Positions 25,631-34,600 are shown, counted from the first letter of the stretch. The stretch is 64,000 nucleotides of DNA from Hyphomicrobiales bacterium (GCA_900470195.1 UEIJ01000033.1:1-64000), one strand, 5' to 3'. Numbers and translations: made by a program. The notes: generated by a model not told the origin, from the sequence alone.

Positions 25631-26661
25631 AACTCAGATCTACAATGGTTAACGACCGTTCAGATCGTAGCAGCGCCAATCATGGTATACGGCCGTATTA
25701 AATAATTCAGGGACTTGTCGAAAATAACCAGACTGGTAGAGGCACAATATGTATTCGGCATATGTTATTGACTGGCAATCTGGAATTAGAGTTGCAAGAA
25801 GCCATTGCAGAGGCGCCCCAGTTCTTGACTCTACGTCAAAAACAAATGAGCCGCTAACAAATATTCCGCCCAATTACTTATGCGACCGTCTTTCGACGTC
25901 GGTGTCGCTATCGCGTGTCTCGATGAGAGACTTGAGCAGTCGCCAGTGGAGAAAGGGAACATCGAAGAGTTCTGGTTTGTCGAGACCTTTCATCGCTGTG
26001 GTTCAATGAGGAATTGGTCGAGATCGAGGACTCGATGCTGCAGAAGGTGGCTTGCGATATTCGCTCAACCGATCACGCCCTGACCATTACCCGCGATGGG
26101 TTGATAAGCCAAACACATTTGCTGTCGTTCAATATGGGCTGCCTAAAAACTCTTCGTGTTGATCGGCGGGTCATCGCGATTTCGAAACACAGCTACGCGC
26201 CAGTCTTGACGGGCAGATTGCCGGGATCGACCACGGTTTCAAAGAACATGACCAGTTGTTGCTAGCGCGCTAGATGTTAGGGCGGCGGCTTATCGGCCGT
26301 CGCGCCTCGTCAAATCTGCCGGGTTCATTGAACTGGTGCTGGCGAGGCCATTGGTTTCAGCCAGCATAATCGCCACAAGCACGATATCTCACCCCGTGCT
26401 GCCCTTCTCGTCTTGCGTGAAATGATCGGAGGGGCGGAGGTTTTGCGTATGGGGCGTTTTTCTAGATGCAGTCAAGGCTACTCGCATGACCGACGCATTT
26501 CCTGGAACCTTCACCACAACGTTAGTACCTATTGGAAATACGGCGACCAGCTTCATTTCGAGAGGTTGCTTATACTTTGGGGCACCGGCACCGATTATCA
26601 TACTCGCTGCTTTCCGAAAGTCGGGCGATTCGATGATGAACACGTTCGATTTAAACAGGTA
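25631..26661. other. Gap of about 1 kb with broken frames
   Basis: No intact gene is credible. Fragments with protein-like composition appear in shifting frames, for example IEEFWFVETFHRCGS (about 25949-25995) continuing in another frame as NEELVEIEDSMLQKVACDIR (about 26005-26063), which looks like one gene disrupted by a frameshift; the family is not recognised. A minus-strand frame at 26389-26643 has no ribosome-binding site. The dispersed 13-bp motif is at 25768. Confidence 0.45.
25768..25780 (+). repeat. Dispersed 13-bp motif, copy 2
   Basis: TTGACTGGCAATC, identical to the copies at 15086, 50927 and 61593. It lies in the gene-free gap between the UbiD island and the Rrf2 module. Confidence 0.6.
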
Positions 26662-26703
26662 TTGACAGTGGGCCTAATCGTGGATATTTGTTATCTACGA
26701 TAA
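26662..26703 (+). promoter_or_regulatory. Promoter and candidate operator of the Rrf2 operon
   Basis: TTGACA (26662-26667) and TATTTG (about 26685-26690) are 17 bases apart. Directly downstream, TTATC-TAC-GATAA (26691-26703) is a perfect 5+5 inverted repeat that touches the ribosome-binding site AAGGAG. Its position fits autorepression by the Rrf2 protein. Confidence 0.5.
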
Positions 26704-26714
26704 GGAGATTCATT

Positions 26715-27227
26715 ATGAAACTGAGCGAAGGCGTTGAGCAGGCTATCCACTGCACGGCATTTCTGGCGGGACTGTCCGACGACGGCGTCCTGTCGGCGGC
26801 AGCACTGGCCGAACTCCACGGCGTGTCGACGAGCTATCTGTTGAAGCATTTGCAAGCGCTCTCTGGCGCCGGGATAGTTGCGACGAATCCGGGGCCGAAA
26901 GGGGGCTATCGGCTGGCTAAGGCGCCTCATGACATCAGTCTCCTGGACATCGTCCTCGCGGTCGAAGGACCGGCCCCCGCCTTCCGGTGCGCCGAGATCC
27001 GCCAGCGGGGGCCAAACCCTCTGCCGCAGCGCTACTTTACCAAGCCCTGCCAGATCAACGCTGCAATGCTGAAGGCCGAGAAGGCCTATCGCGTAGAACT
27101 CGCCAAGGTGTCCGTTGCGGACCTTCTGGCTGATCTCGGTGCTGACGACGACGGCGGTATCGCCGCCCGCGGATGCGCCTTCCTCGAACTCCACGAGCGC
27201 AAGACGGGCAAGCGCGCCTCGTCATAG
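26715..27227 (+). CDS. Rrf2 family transcriptional regulator
   Basis: The 170-residue protein has the Rrf2 winged HTH (residues 3-85; LSAAALAELHGVSTSYLLKH, then NPGPKGGYRLAKAPHDISLL). The central loop contains few Cys (FRCAEI, KPCQIN), not the three-Cys iron-sulfur pattern of IscR/NsrR, so it is more likely a redox/electrophile or metabolite sensor like YwnA-type members. The ATG at 26715 follows AAGGAG; an earlier in-frame ATG at 26688 would overlap the promoter. It is followed after 11 bases by an SDR gene, then a cupin and an AhpD-like gene. The four genes look richer in G and C than their surroundings, suggesting joint acquisition. Confidence 0.85.
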   Translation: MKLSEGVEQAIHCTAFLAGLSDDGVLSAAALAELHGVSTSYLLKHLQALSGAGIVATNPGPKGGYRLAKAPHDISLLDIVLAVEGPAPAFRCAEIRQRGPNPLPQRYFTKPCQINAAMLKAEKAYRVELAKVSVADLLADLGADDDGGIAARGCAFLELHERKTGKRASS

Positions 27228-27238
27228 GAGAAAGCACC

Positions 27239-27991
27239 ATGACCAAGATGAAGAAGGTCGTTGTGATCGGCGGCACGGGCCTTATCGGCTCAAAGGCAGT
27301 GAAGCTGCTGCAAGACGCCGGCCACGAAGCCGTCGTCGCAAGCTCCCGCAACGGCATCAACGTCTATACGGGAGAAGGGTTGGCCGAAGCCCTCGCAGAC
27401 GCAGACGCCGTCATTGATGTGTCGAACATAATGTCCTTTGACAAGGAAGCACTCGTCGACTTCTTTGGGACGTCAAGCAGGAACCTGACGAGCGCGGAAA
27501 AGGCCGCTGGCGTGCGCCATCACGTCGTCCTATCGATCGTCAACGCGGACGGTCTTGCCGCCAATCCCTACATGGCGGGCAAAGTGGTGCAGGAGGAGAC
27601 TGTCGCAACCTCGGGCCAGGGTTATACAATCATCCGGGCAACGCAGTTTCATGAGTTCATCGAGACCCTGGTCGGCGCCTATTCAGCCGACGGTAGCGTG
27701 AAGGTACCGGATATCGACTTACAGCCGATAGCAGCCGACGACGTCGCCGCCACTCTGGTGGAGACTGCGCTAGGCGAACCGAAGAACGGAAATATCGATC
27801 TTGCTGGGCCGGAACGGGCATCGTTCGAATCCATCGTCCGGATGTATCTCGATGCGAAGGGGGACGCTCCTGTCGTAGAAGCGGACTCTGAAGTCGAGTA
27901 CTTCGGCGCCCCAGTCGTCAATGGATCGCTTGTCCCAGGCGGAGACTGCATTAAAGGCCGGATCACGATCGCCGAATGGCTTAACGCTTAG
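27239..27991 (+). CDS. NmrA-like / atypical SDR NAD(P)-binding protein
   Basis: The 250-residue protein opens with the Rossmann motif VVVIGGTGLIGSKAVKLL (residues 7-24) and has the atypical-SDR features of the NmrA/HSCARG group: SIVNADGLAANPYMAGKVVQEE near 100-121 and YTIIRATQFHEFIE near 128-141. Members are NAD(P)H reductases of small substrates or redox sensors. The usual YxxxK is replaced by YMAGK. It starts at 27239 behind GGAG, 11 bases after the Rrf2 stop. Rrf2-SDR-cupin-AhpD gene sets are probably induced by oxidative or electrophilic stress; this is inferred from the partners. Confidence 0.82.
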   Translation: MTKMKKVVVIGGTGLIGSKAVKLLQDAGHEAVVASSRNGINVYTGEGLAEALADADAVIDVSNIMSFDKEALVDFFGTSSRNLTSAEKAAGVRHHVVLSIVNADGLAANPYMAGKVVQEETVATSGQGYTIIRATQFHEFIETLVGAYSADGSVKVPDIDLQPIAADDVAATLVETALGEPKNGNIDLAGPERASFESIVRMYLDAKGDAPVVEADSEVEYFGAPVVNGSLVPGGDCIKGRITIAEWLNA

Positions 27992-28016
27992 CCCACAGCA
28001 AATTAGGAGAAAAATC

Positions 28017-28454
28017 ATGAAGAAGTTCATCTATGTTGCCGCTGTGCTCGCGGCCTCGTTGGTCACAGCTCAGGCTCACGACGTCACGAAGCCTGCGCTC
28101 GCATACGATACGAAGGACGCCAAGGTCACCCTGGTCTACGAACACCTTCTTCCTGACGTTCCAGGCAAGAGCGTCAAGGGCGTCCTCGTCGAGTACGGCC
28201 CCGGCGGCTACAGCTCCGCCCACACGCATGCGAAGTCCGCGCTGATCTATGCCACGGTCCTAGAAGGCGCGATCCAGAGCGCCGTGAACGGTGGCGAGAC
28301 GAAGACCTTTACCGCCGGTCAGAACTTCACCGAGCTGCCGGGCGACCGGCACGATGTATCCGCCAACGCCAGTAAGACAGAGCCGGCGAAACTGCTCGCT
28401 GTCTTCGTCGTCGATACAGACGATACCGCCCTGACGACCCCGCGCAAACCGTAG
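28017..28454 (+). CDS. Secreted cupin-domain protein, copy 1
   Basis: The 145-residue product has a signal peptide (MKKFIYVAAVLAASLVTAQA, cleavage before HDV) and a single cupin barrel. Motif 1 is YGPGGYSSAHTHAKSALIYATVLEG (read around residues 61-84) with metal ligands His70 and His72 approximately; motif 2 is FTELPGDRHDVSANAS with a further His. It would be periplasmic and metal-dependent. The role is unknown. It is similar over its full mature length to the cupin at 37187. It is cotranscribed with the SDR and followed by an AhpD-like gene. Confidence 0.82.
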   Translation: MKKFIYVAAVLAASLVTAQAHDVTKPALAYDTKDAKVTLVYEHLLPDVPGKSVKGVLVEYGPGGYSSAHTHAKSALIYATVLEGAIQSAVNGGETKTFTAGQNFTELPGDRHDVSANASKTEPAKLLAVFVVDTDDTALTTPRKP

Positions 28455-28549
28455 TCAGACGACACGGTTCCTGAACCTTCTTAGTTTTTGACCGAGCAAG
28501 GGCGGCTCTCCGGCTTATGAAGAGTCGCGCCTCAAGAAAGGAAAACAAC

Positions 28550-28996
28550 ATGTCCCGAATGAACTGGTCCCAAGTCGCACCCGAAGGTGCCAAGGCGCTG
28601 TATGGTGTTCACCAGTACGTCACAGCCAAGACGAAGCTGCCGGAAGAGCTGATACACCTCGTCTTTCTGCGCGTGTCGCAGATTAATGGTTGCGCCCACT
28701 GCATTGACATGCACAGCCGTGATCTGCGCAAAACGATGTCAGTGGACAAGATCACTCTACTGCCGGTTTGGGACGAGGTGCCTCATCTGTTCAACGATCA
28801 GGAACGGGCCGCTCTCGCTTGGGCCGAGGAAGTGACAAATGTCAGCCAGACCCATGCCTCCGACGAGGCTTATGCCGCGGCCTCAGCCGCCTTCGAACCG
28901 AAGGACCTCGTCGATTTGACTATCACGATCGCCGCGATGAACGCGTTCAATCGCCTCGGCGCGCCGTTCCGGCTTCCGGTGGCAGCCAAGGCTTGA
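28550..28996 (+). CDS. Carboxymuconolactone decarboxylase/AhpD-like protein, copy 1
   Basis: The 148-residue helical protein carries the alkylhydroperoxidase D core: CAHC with Cys48 and Cys51 and the conserved His55 (CIDMH). That motif is the redox centre of AhpD-type peroxidase or thiol-disulfide proteins. The ATG at 28550 follows AAGGAAAA; an upstream ATG at 28517 lacks a Shine-Dalgarno sequence. It ends the Rrf2 operon after a 95-base gap. With the Rrf2 sensor it fits peroxide or electrophile detoxification. No lactone-pathway genes are nearby, so the decarboxylase name is only historical. Confidence 0.85.
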   Translation: MSRMNWSQVAPEGAKALYGVHQYVTAKTKLPEELIHLVFLRVSQINGCAHCIDMHSRDLRKTMSVDKITLLPVWDEVPHLFNDQERAALAWAEEVTNVSQTHASDEAYAAASAAFEPKDLVDLTITIAAMNAFNRLGAPFRLPVAAKA

Positions 28997-29040
28997 TTTC
29001 TCCAATGTGTGCGTTCTGCTTTGGCCTGAGCGTAGCAACC

Positions 29041-29676
29041 TCACCGAGGCCGCACACCATTAAGAAACAGCGCTACAGCAGAGGCGACAGTGGCCTGCGC
29101 CTCCCCTTCCGTGGGGGGAGGTCGTAATCCCAGCACAACCTGTAAATGAAGATTATCCCGGATCATTCCGACGAAATGTCCGGCGACAAGCAAAGGATCG
29201 TCTATCTGAATTTCTTTGCGATCGGCTGCAGCCTGGAGAACTTTGGCGAGATGAGCCGTGGTACGACCCGGGCCCCCTTCATAGAACACGCGCGCAAGAT
29301 CGGGAAATCGCCCGGCTTCCGTAATGATGATACGATAAATGCCCAAGACCGAAGGGCTCATGTAAACGTCCAGTAGGTGGTTACCAAAAGTCGTCAGCGT
29401 ATCGGCTAAGTCACTTTGGGTAGTGTAGTCCAGAGAGAGTGCAGAGATCGCGCGATCCGCATTATCGGCAACCAGAGCCAGGAACAATCCCTCCTTGCTG
29501 CCAAACTCACTATAGATCGTTCGCTTCGAGCCACCGGTACGCTCTATGATCGCATCGATGCTGGTGGTTGCGTAGCCCTGCTCGAAGAAAAGCTCAGCTG
29601 CAGCACGAAGAATAGTTTTCCGTCGAAGTTTTGTCCGTTCGCTTTTCGTGTCGGTCACTTTATCGGCCTTCTTCAA
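29041..29676 (-). CDS. TetR family transcriptional regulator
   Basis: The 211-residue protein has a standard TetR HTH (residues 18-64; ILRAAAELFFEQGYATTSID, IIERTGGSKRTIYSEFGSKE) and a helical ligand domain of the AcrR C-terminal type (about 85-205). It is divergent from an HlyD-MFS efflux pair, with two identically built inverted repeats in the intergenic region, so it is the likely local repressor that responds to a pump substrate. Confidence 0.9.
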   Translation of the reverse strand: MKKADKVTDTKSERTKLRRKTILRAAAELFFEQGYATTSIDAIIERTGGSKRTIYSEFGSKEGLFLALVADNADRAISALSLDYTTQSDLADTLTTFGNHLLDVYMSPSVLGIYRIIITEAGRFPDLARVFYEGGPGRTTAHLAKVLQAAADRKEIQIDDPLLVAGHFVGMIRDNLHLQVVLGLRPPPTEGEAQATVASAVALFLNGVRPR

Positions 29677-29692
29677 TAACTTCCGCTTGACC

Positions 29693-29736
29693 GGTAACCT
29701 ACATTACCATAACCGTCAACGGTAACGACAATTACC
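29693..29736. promoter_or_regulatory. Paired TetR operators, GGTAA-N6-TTACC twice
   Basis: Two inverted repeats of the same form lie between tetR and the efflux operon: GGTAA-N6-TTACC at 29693-29708 and again at 29721-29736, start-to-start distance 28 bases. Between them ACCGTCAACGGT is a further small dyad. TetR repressors commonly bind two adjacent dyads in a divergent promoter, so this is a strong candidate for autoregulation and pump control. Confidence 0.6.
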
Positions 29737-29750
29737 AATTGGTGCACAAG

Positions 29751-30785
29751 ATGATGACCTGGAAGAAAAAGAAAATCGTTGGTCTGGTGTTTTGTCTCAG
29801 TGCGATTGCAACCGCTGCAGGGGGTTGGGCGTGGGCGCGCTCGAGTGAGCGCACGACAACGGACAATGCCTATGTTCGCGGTAATACGACAGCAATCGCA
29901 TCGAAGGTAACCGGATATGTCACCGTGGTTGATGTAGCCGACAACCAGACTGTACGGGCAAATGATGTTCTGTTCAGAATTGATGACAGGGATTTCCACG
30001 CACGTCTGGCGCAGGCTGAAGCAAATGTGCAGGCAGCACAGGCACATACCGACAATGTTGAAGCGGAGATCCAGCTTCAGCATATTCTGGTCAAGCAGGC
30101 GACGGCACAGAAACGGGCAGCAGAGGCAGATCTTGCTCTCGCGGTCAAAGCGTCTCAGCGACAGCGTGAACTTGTTCGCACAAATTCGGTCAGCAGAGCT
30201 CAGGTCGATGAAAGTGACGCTGCGAGGTCAAAAGCGGAAGCTGGCTTATTAGGCGCAGAGGCCGCGCTGGAGGCACAAGAAACACGTATCAAGGTTCTCA
30301 CCACACAAAAGGAAGCTGCCCTGGCTGCTGTGCTTCAAGCCAGGGCTGCGCGTGACCTGGCCCGAATTGATCTCGACAATACAGTCGTCCGTGCTCCCTT
30401 TGATGGTGTTATTGGTAACCGTCAGGTTCGCGTCGGACGCCTGGTATCCCCCGGAGCTTCCTTGATCGATCTGGTGCCAATCAAGGACGTTTGGATTGTC
30501 GCAAATTTCAAGGAGACACAGATTGAGAATATTCAACCCGGTCAGTCGGCCCAGGTAACGGTCGACGCCTATCCCGGCATAATTATCGAGGGAAAAGTTG
30601 ACAGTTTTGCACCGGGTAGCGGATCGGCCTTCAGTCTCCTGCCCGCTGACAATGCGACTGGCAATTTCGTCCGTGTCGTGCAACGTGTTCCAGTCAAGAT
30701 CAAACTTGTTCAGAACCCAATTCCCGGCCGCCTGCTTCCCGGACTTTCTGCCCGAGTTCAGATCATTCTGGGGAGCGAGGGCTGA
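29751..30785 (+). CDS. HlyD/EmrA-type membrane fusion protein
   Basis: The 344-residue periplasmic adaptor has a short cytosolic N-terminus, one membrane helix (about 8-27), a barrel-sandwich half (VTGYVTVVDVADNQTVRAND near 50-70), a long coiled coil (about 80-190, Ala/Gln/Glu-rich) and the return barrel with VRAPFDGVIGNRQVRVGRLV near 205-225. The family links an inner-membrane pump to an outer-membrane channel for drug export. ATGs at 29751 and 29754 are both possible; neither has a clear ribosome-binding site, and a TTG/GTG start just upstream cannot be excluded. Its stop overlaps the start of the MFS gene. Confidence 0.88.
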   Translation: MMTWKKKKIVGLVFCLSAIATAAGGWAWARSSERTTTDNAYVRGNTTAIASKVTGYVTVVDVADNQTVRANDVLFRIDDRDFHARLAQAEANVQAAQAHTDNVEAEIQLQHILVKQATAQKRAAEADLALAVKASQRQRELVRTNSVSRAQVDESDAARSKAEAGLLGAEAALEAQETRIKVLTTQKEAALAAVLQARAARDLARIDLDNTVVRAPFDGVIGNRQVRVGRLVSPGASLIDLVPIKDVWIVANFKETQIENIQPGQSAQVTVDAYPGIIIEGKVDSFAPGSGSAFSLLPADNATGNFVRVVQRVPVKIKLVQNPIPGRLLPGLSARVQIILGSEG

Positions 30786-32452
30786 TGATCTCTCCCCCAA
30801 GCGTCTCAAGCCAAACCAGGCAGAATACAGGATGCCTCCTCCTTGCTGGCATTGTGATTGCCACTTTGACTGAGGCGATTGCGGGTACCGCTTTGACGCT
30901 TGGCAAAGGTGATATAATTGGTGACGTTTACGCTACTCCCGACGAATTCGCCTGGCTCGACATCGGATATACGACACTAAAGATGATCGCGTTCCTTACG
31001 GCATCCTGGATTGCGACGACCGTTAATTTGCGGATTATCGTTGTTGGGGCAACTATGATGATAACATTGGCAAGTGCGGTCACTGCCTTGACGACCCGAC
31101 TGGATTTGCTGATTGTTCTGCGCGCATTTCAGGGGTTTTCGGGAGGTCTCCTACTGGTAATCGGGCAAACTGTTATCTTTCGAGACTTTTCGCCTTCTCG
31201 CCAACCTGTTCTACAAGCCTTGTTTGCAACAGGGGCTGTGGTTGCACCGGCGACCATCGTACCGGCACTGCAAGGATGGCTATTGGACAGCTATTCCTGG
31301 ACGTGGATTTTTCTCTCAGTAGTTCCTATCGGATTGCTGGCAGCAGGGCTTGTTCTCCTATCAGAAGAAACCATCGACACCCATATTCCCTATAGGCGCT
31401 TTGACTGGAGTGGCCTTCTGCTGGCATCAATCACGCTTTTCTGTCTCGTCTATGTGCTCAGCCAAGGCGACCGCTGGAACTGGTTCGATGAACGTCGCAT
31501 CCAGTGGCTGACCGGAATAGGTGTAGTGACGCTTTGCCTGTTTGTCGGTCAACAAGCGAGCCGGCCGGAGGATGAGGGACTGCTCGAGCTCAGTGTTTTC
31601 AGGTCCGTCGATTTTACGTTCGCATTCATAGTAAGTTTTGTAGCTGGTGCGGCATTGTTTGGAAGCACTTATTTGATTCCGAGTTTTGCAATCTCGGTCC
31701 TGGCTTTCACGCCAACGGATACCGGTATGCTTTTGCTCGCCAGTAGCATTCTTTTTGTATTTTCGCTTTTCTTGTCTGCCTTCGTATTCCAGGGCCTGGG
31801 CGTCTCTCCAATTGCCACCGTACCCTTCGGGATCGTGATGATTATGATCGCTATGTGGCTCCTGTCAGGCTCTGCAGGCGACAGCGGAATGGACGACATG
31901 ATGAACGCCGTTCTCCTGCGTGGCTTGAGCCTTGGCTTTCTATTTCTGTCTATTACCTTGATCGCATTCAGTAGGATGGGTGCACGTAGTCTCCCTGCCG
32001 CAATCGGCATCTTCAATACAGGCCGCCAGTTTGGCGGTCTTCTGGGAATAGCTTGTCTTCAGTCTCTTATGACACGGAATATCGCAGGCAATGTATCTGT
32101 GCTCGCCAGCCATATCACAGCTGGATATTCTGCTGTAGGCGATCGGTTAGGAACAAGTGTGGCAGTTCTCGAGGCCCGCGGGATGACTACGGCTGCTGCA
32201 AATCAGGCGTCCAAGGCGTTATTGAGCAAGGCTGTCGCGTACCAGTCTACGGTAATCGCTTTCGATACGGCATTTTTCACAATTGCATTGCTTTTCGTTT
32301 TTGCTGCGCCAACATTGATCGTTACCAAGATTATCCTGACGCGAATGGCGAGCGCCAAAAAGGGCTCGCATTCAGCTTGTGTGGATTATCAAGACAAGGA
32401 CATATCCACCGCTAGCCCTGTCCAAGGTTACAAGAGCAGCCACAAGCGTTGA
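30785..32452 (+). CDS. MFS efflux transporter, DHA2 (EmrB/QacA) family
   Basis: The 555-residue protein has about 14 hydrophobic segments, as in the 14-helix DHA2 drug:H+ antiporters. The motif-C-like stretch near residues 145-175 (ATGAVVAPATIVPALQGWLL) and FQGFSGGLLLVIGQTVIFRD near 116-135 support the family. It overlaps the HlyD stop by one base (ATGA). With the HlyD protein it makes an EmrAB-like pump; no outer-membrane TolC gene is nearby, so a shared TolC is presumed. Regulation by the divergent TetR is likely. Confidence 0.9.
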   Translation: MISPPSVSSQTRQNTGCLLLAGIVIATLTEAIAGTALTLGKGDIIGDVYATPDEFAWLDIGYTTLKMIAFLTASWIATTVNLRIIVVGATMMITLASAVTALTTRLDLLIVLRAFQGFSGGLLLVIGQTVIFRDFSPSRQPVLQALFATGAVVAPATIVPALQGWLLDSYSWTWIFLSVVPIGLLAAGLVLLSEETIDTHIPYRRFDWSGLLLASITLFCLVYVLSQGDRWNWFDERRIQWLTGIGVVTLCLFVGQQASRPEDEGLLELSVFRSVDFTFAFIVSFVAGAALFGSTYLIPSFAISVLAFTPTDTGMLLLASSILFVFSLFLSAFVFQGLGVSPIATVPFGIVMIMIAMWLLSGSAGDSGMDDMMNAVLLRGLSLGFLFLSITLIAFSRMGARSLPAAIGIFNTGRQFGGLLGIACLQSLMTRNIAGNVSVLASHITAGYSAVGDRLGTSVAVLEARGMTTAAANQASKALLSKAVAYQSTVIAFDTAFFTIALLFVFAAPTLIVTKIILTRMASAKKGSHSACVDYQDKDISTASPVQGYKSSHKR

Positions 32453-33092
32453 CAACTAGTGCGAGGGCTGTTTAAGCGCTCAATGATCAAGCACGACCGC
32501 CACTATTCATAGCCCCCGCTTTTAACCTTTGTCACGTCTCAGGAGTAATTGTCAGTATTATCACTGACGCATAATCGGTGCAGTAAATTACTGAAATTAC
32601 CTTTGCTCTATTGCCAAAGCACTCTTGCGCTTGGAGCGCCAAGTCGTTGCATCGGGCTGGATCGCCAAACGGATTCGATACCGGTAACCGATGCGCAGCT
32701 TGATAGTTTCAGTCGAATTTCTTGAATAGCTCGTGTCGCGCTATTCTATTCGTTCGTTGTAATATTCTCCAGGCAACCGGCTGAAACATAACTCCTATAC
32801 TTAGGTGTGGCGAGTATTAGACATAAAGTGTGTAATCGAGACACTTCCGATCAATAGCCATTCGTCGCCGTTCTCGTACATCATGGCCATGCAAGCGATA
32901 AGCACTCGATCGCTTTCGGAGGACGATCGCATGCATGTTCATGCAGAATTGCATCGGCGGTCCTACGGCAAATTGCCATTGCAAGTGATCCTTGAACTGG
33001 CGAGATCGCGAATCTGTTCCAACATACAATGGCAAATATGAGTGCACCTTTTCCAACAACGCCCGTCAAATGGGTGAAAACGGAGACACCTT
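32453..33092. other. Gap between efflux operon and MBL hydrolase gene
   Basis: No credible gene is seen in these 640 bases. A perfect dyad, GTCAGT-N6-ACTGAC, is at 32551-32568 and may be a protein-binding site. A frame at 32805-33041 has a protein-like C-terminal half but no ribosome-binding site or family resemblance. Confidence 0.4.
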
Positions 33093-34004
33093 ATGAAACA
33101 CGAAACCAACTTGAGCAAATCAGGACCCGACGAACTGGTGCCCTCCCGCTATGCATTGCGCATCGGTGAGATTGACGTTCTGGTCATCAGCGATGGTGTG
33201 TTGCCTCTTCCAACCGAAATGTTGGGGCACAACATTGACCCGGACGTACGAGCAGAATGGTTTGACGATATGTATCTGCCACCGGATTCCTTTGATTGGT
33301 CGCTGAACGTGGTCGTAGTGCGTAGCGGTAATCAGACGATCCTCGTCGACGCTGGATTGGGTCTCGATCCTGACCTCAACTTGCCGCGCGCGGGACAGTT
33401 GGTCAAGCGACTGGCCGGTGCCGGTATTGATCTTGCTTCGGTCACTGACGTGGTCCTCACCCATATGCATATGGATCATATCGGTGGTCTTCTTGTCGAG
33501 GGCGTGAAGGAAAGATTGCGTCCTGATCTGCGGATTCATGTGGCGGCCGCAGAAGTTGAGTTCTGGGAATCGCCGGATTTTACATACGCTCACATGCCTG
33601 ATGGCTTTCCGGATGCGCTCAGGGCAACTGCCAAACGATTTGTCGAGCAGTATCGGGATCAACTGTGCCTGTTTGATGAGCAATACGAAGTGGCACCCGG
33701 TGTGGTGGCCCATCGCACCGGCGGACACACGCCGGGCCACTGTGTAGTTCGTCTGGCATCTGGTGAAGACCGACTAACATTTGCTGGTGATGCCATCTTT
33801 GCTGTCGGATTTGATCATCCAGACTGGTATAATGGTTTTGAACATGACCCCGAGGAGGCAGCCCGAGTTCGTGTACGTCTTTTAACCGAACTCGCCGAAA
33901 CCGGTGAACAACTGGTGGCGACCCATCTACCGTTTCCATCTGTGGGCCGTGTCGCGGTCGATGGTGACGCTTATCGTTGGGTCCCTGTCTTCTGGGATTA
34001 CTGA
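33093..34004 (+). CDS. MBL-fold metallo-hydrolase
   Basis: The 303-residue protein shows the metallo-beta-lactamase HxHxDH motif as THMHMDHIGG near residue 126, followed by the downstream His in TGGHTPGH near 210 and the bridging Asp in FAGDAIF near 230, with a final His in THLPFP. These bind two metals. The group includes N-acyl-homoserine lactonases (AttM/AiiA-like), lactonases and arylsulfatases; the sequence most resembles the broad MBL hydrolases of alphaproteobacteria without proving lactonase activity. No signal peptide is seen. GGAGA precedes the ATG. It stands alone, closed by a strong terminator. Confidence 0.87.
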   Translation: MKHETNLSKSGPDELVPSRYALRIGEIDVLVISDGVLPLPTEMLGHNIDPDVRAEWFDDMYLPPDSFDWSLNVVVVRSGNQTILVDAGLGLDPDLNLPRAGQLVKRLAGAGIDLASVTDVVLTHMHMDHIGGLLVEGVKERLRPDLRIHVAAAEVEFWESPDFTYAHMPDGFPDALRATAKRFVEQYRDQLCLFDEQYEVAPGVVAHRTGGHTPGHCVVRLASGEDRLTFAGDAIFAVGFDHPDWYNGFEHDPEEAARVRVRLLTELAETGEQLVATHLPFPSVGRVAVDGDAYRWVPVFWDY

Positions 34005-34026
34005 TTGATTTCATGATCAGGATTTT

Positions 34027-34062
34027 CCGGGCACACTCTCGCGAGTGTGCCCGGTGTTTTTT
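34027..34062 (+). terminator. Rho-independent terminator after the MBL gene
   Basis: CCGGGCACACTC (34027-34038) pairs perfectly with GAGTGTGCCCGG (34043-34054) around TCGC, followed by TGTTTTTT. It lies 23 bases after the stop. Confidence 0.9.
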
Positions 34063-34501
34063 ATCGTGCCAGATACCAGCATATCTCGTGAAAGAACATC
34101 TTCCTGGACACAACCAGCGACCTATCCAATGTATGGATAGGATTTGCTCTCTGCTCAGCCGTTCAAGGGCTCTGTTTGTCAAAGAACGGTTGGTGTCCAT
34201 TCATTCCATTACAAATAACGACTGCCAGGCTTTCGATGAAGTCTCTGCTCTTCAGCTCCTGAGGAGGATCCGGATTTGATCTGTGCCTGATATGCTGTCT
34301 GCTTATCCCTTCGAACGGCAAAACGACTTTTATGACCCGAAGAATACATTGGTTTTCGGTCAAGCTGGGTAAGGGGGAAAATGCCTGCCGGATGCATTGA
34401 GAGATAAATTAATCAGACAGAACACCAGCGCTTACTGGATGGATTATCTGTACATCTTGAATGCCGACGCCGATGGGCTCTCAGCCGTGATGCAACGGAA
34501 T
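34063..34501. other. Gap without recognisable gene
   Basis: Between the MBL terminator and the large inverted repeat no frame on either strand has a start with a ribosome-binding site or a family resemblance. Convergent transcription ends here. Confidence 0.4.
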
Positions 34502-34536
34502 GCGGATCGCTGCGTGGGAGGGACGCAGCGATCCGC
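34502..34536. repeat. Perfect 14-bp inverted repeat (stem-loop)
   Basis: GCGGATCGCTGCGT (34502-34515) and ACGCAGCGATCCGC (34523-34536) are exact inverted copies around a 7-base purine loop GGGAGGG. It lies 65 bases downstream of the AhpD-like gene in its reading direction; there is no T-run, so it is either an atypical terminator or a REP-like palindrome. Confidence 0.6.
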
Positions 34537-34600
34537 CAATTGAGCGACAAACGTGGGAGGATATACGTTCCAGGCCCGACAGATAGTGTCAGGTAGTCGC

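Noticed and set aside
26389-26643. Minus-strand frame of 84 codons upstream of the Rrf2 gene.
   Set aside because: The composition is plausible, but there is no ribosome-binding site, no family match and it abuts the Rrf2 promoter.
32805-33041. Plus-strand frame of 78 codons before the MBL gene.
   Set aside because: No ribosome-binding site or homologue recognised; the N-terminal half looks random.
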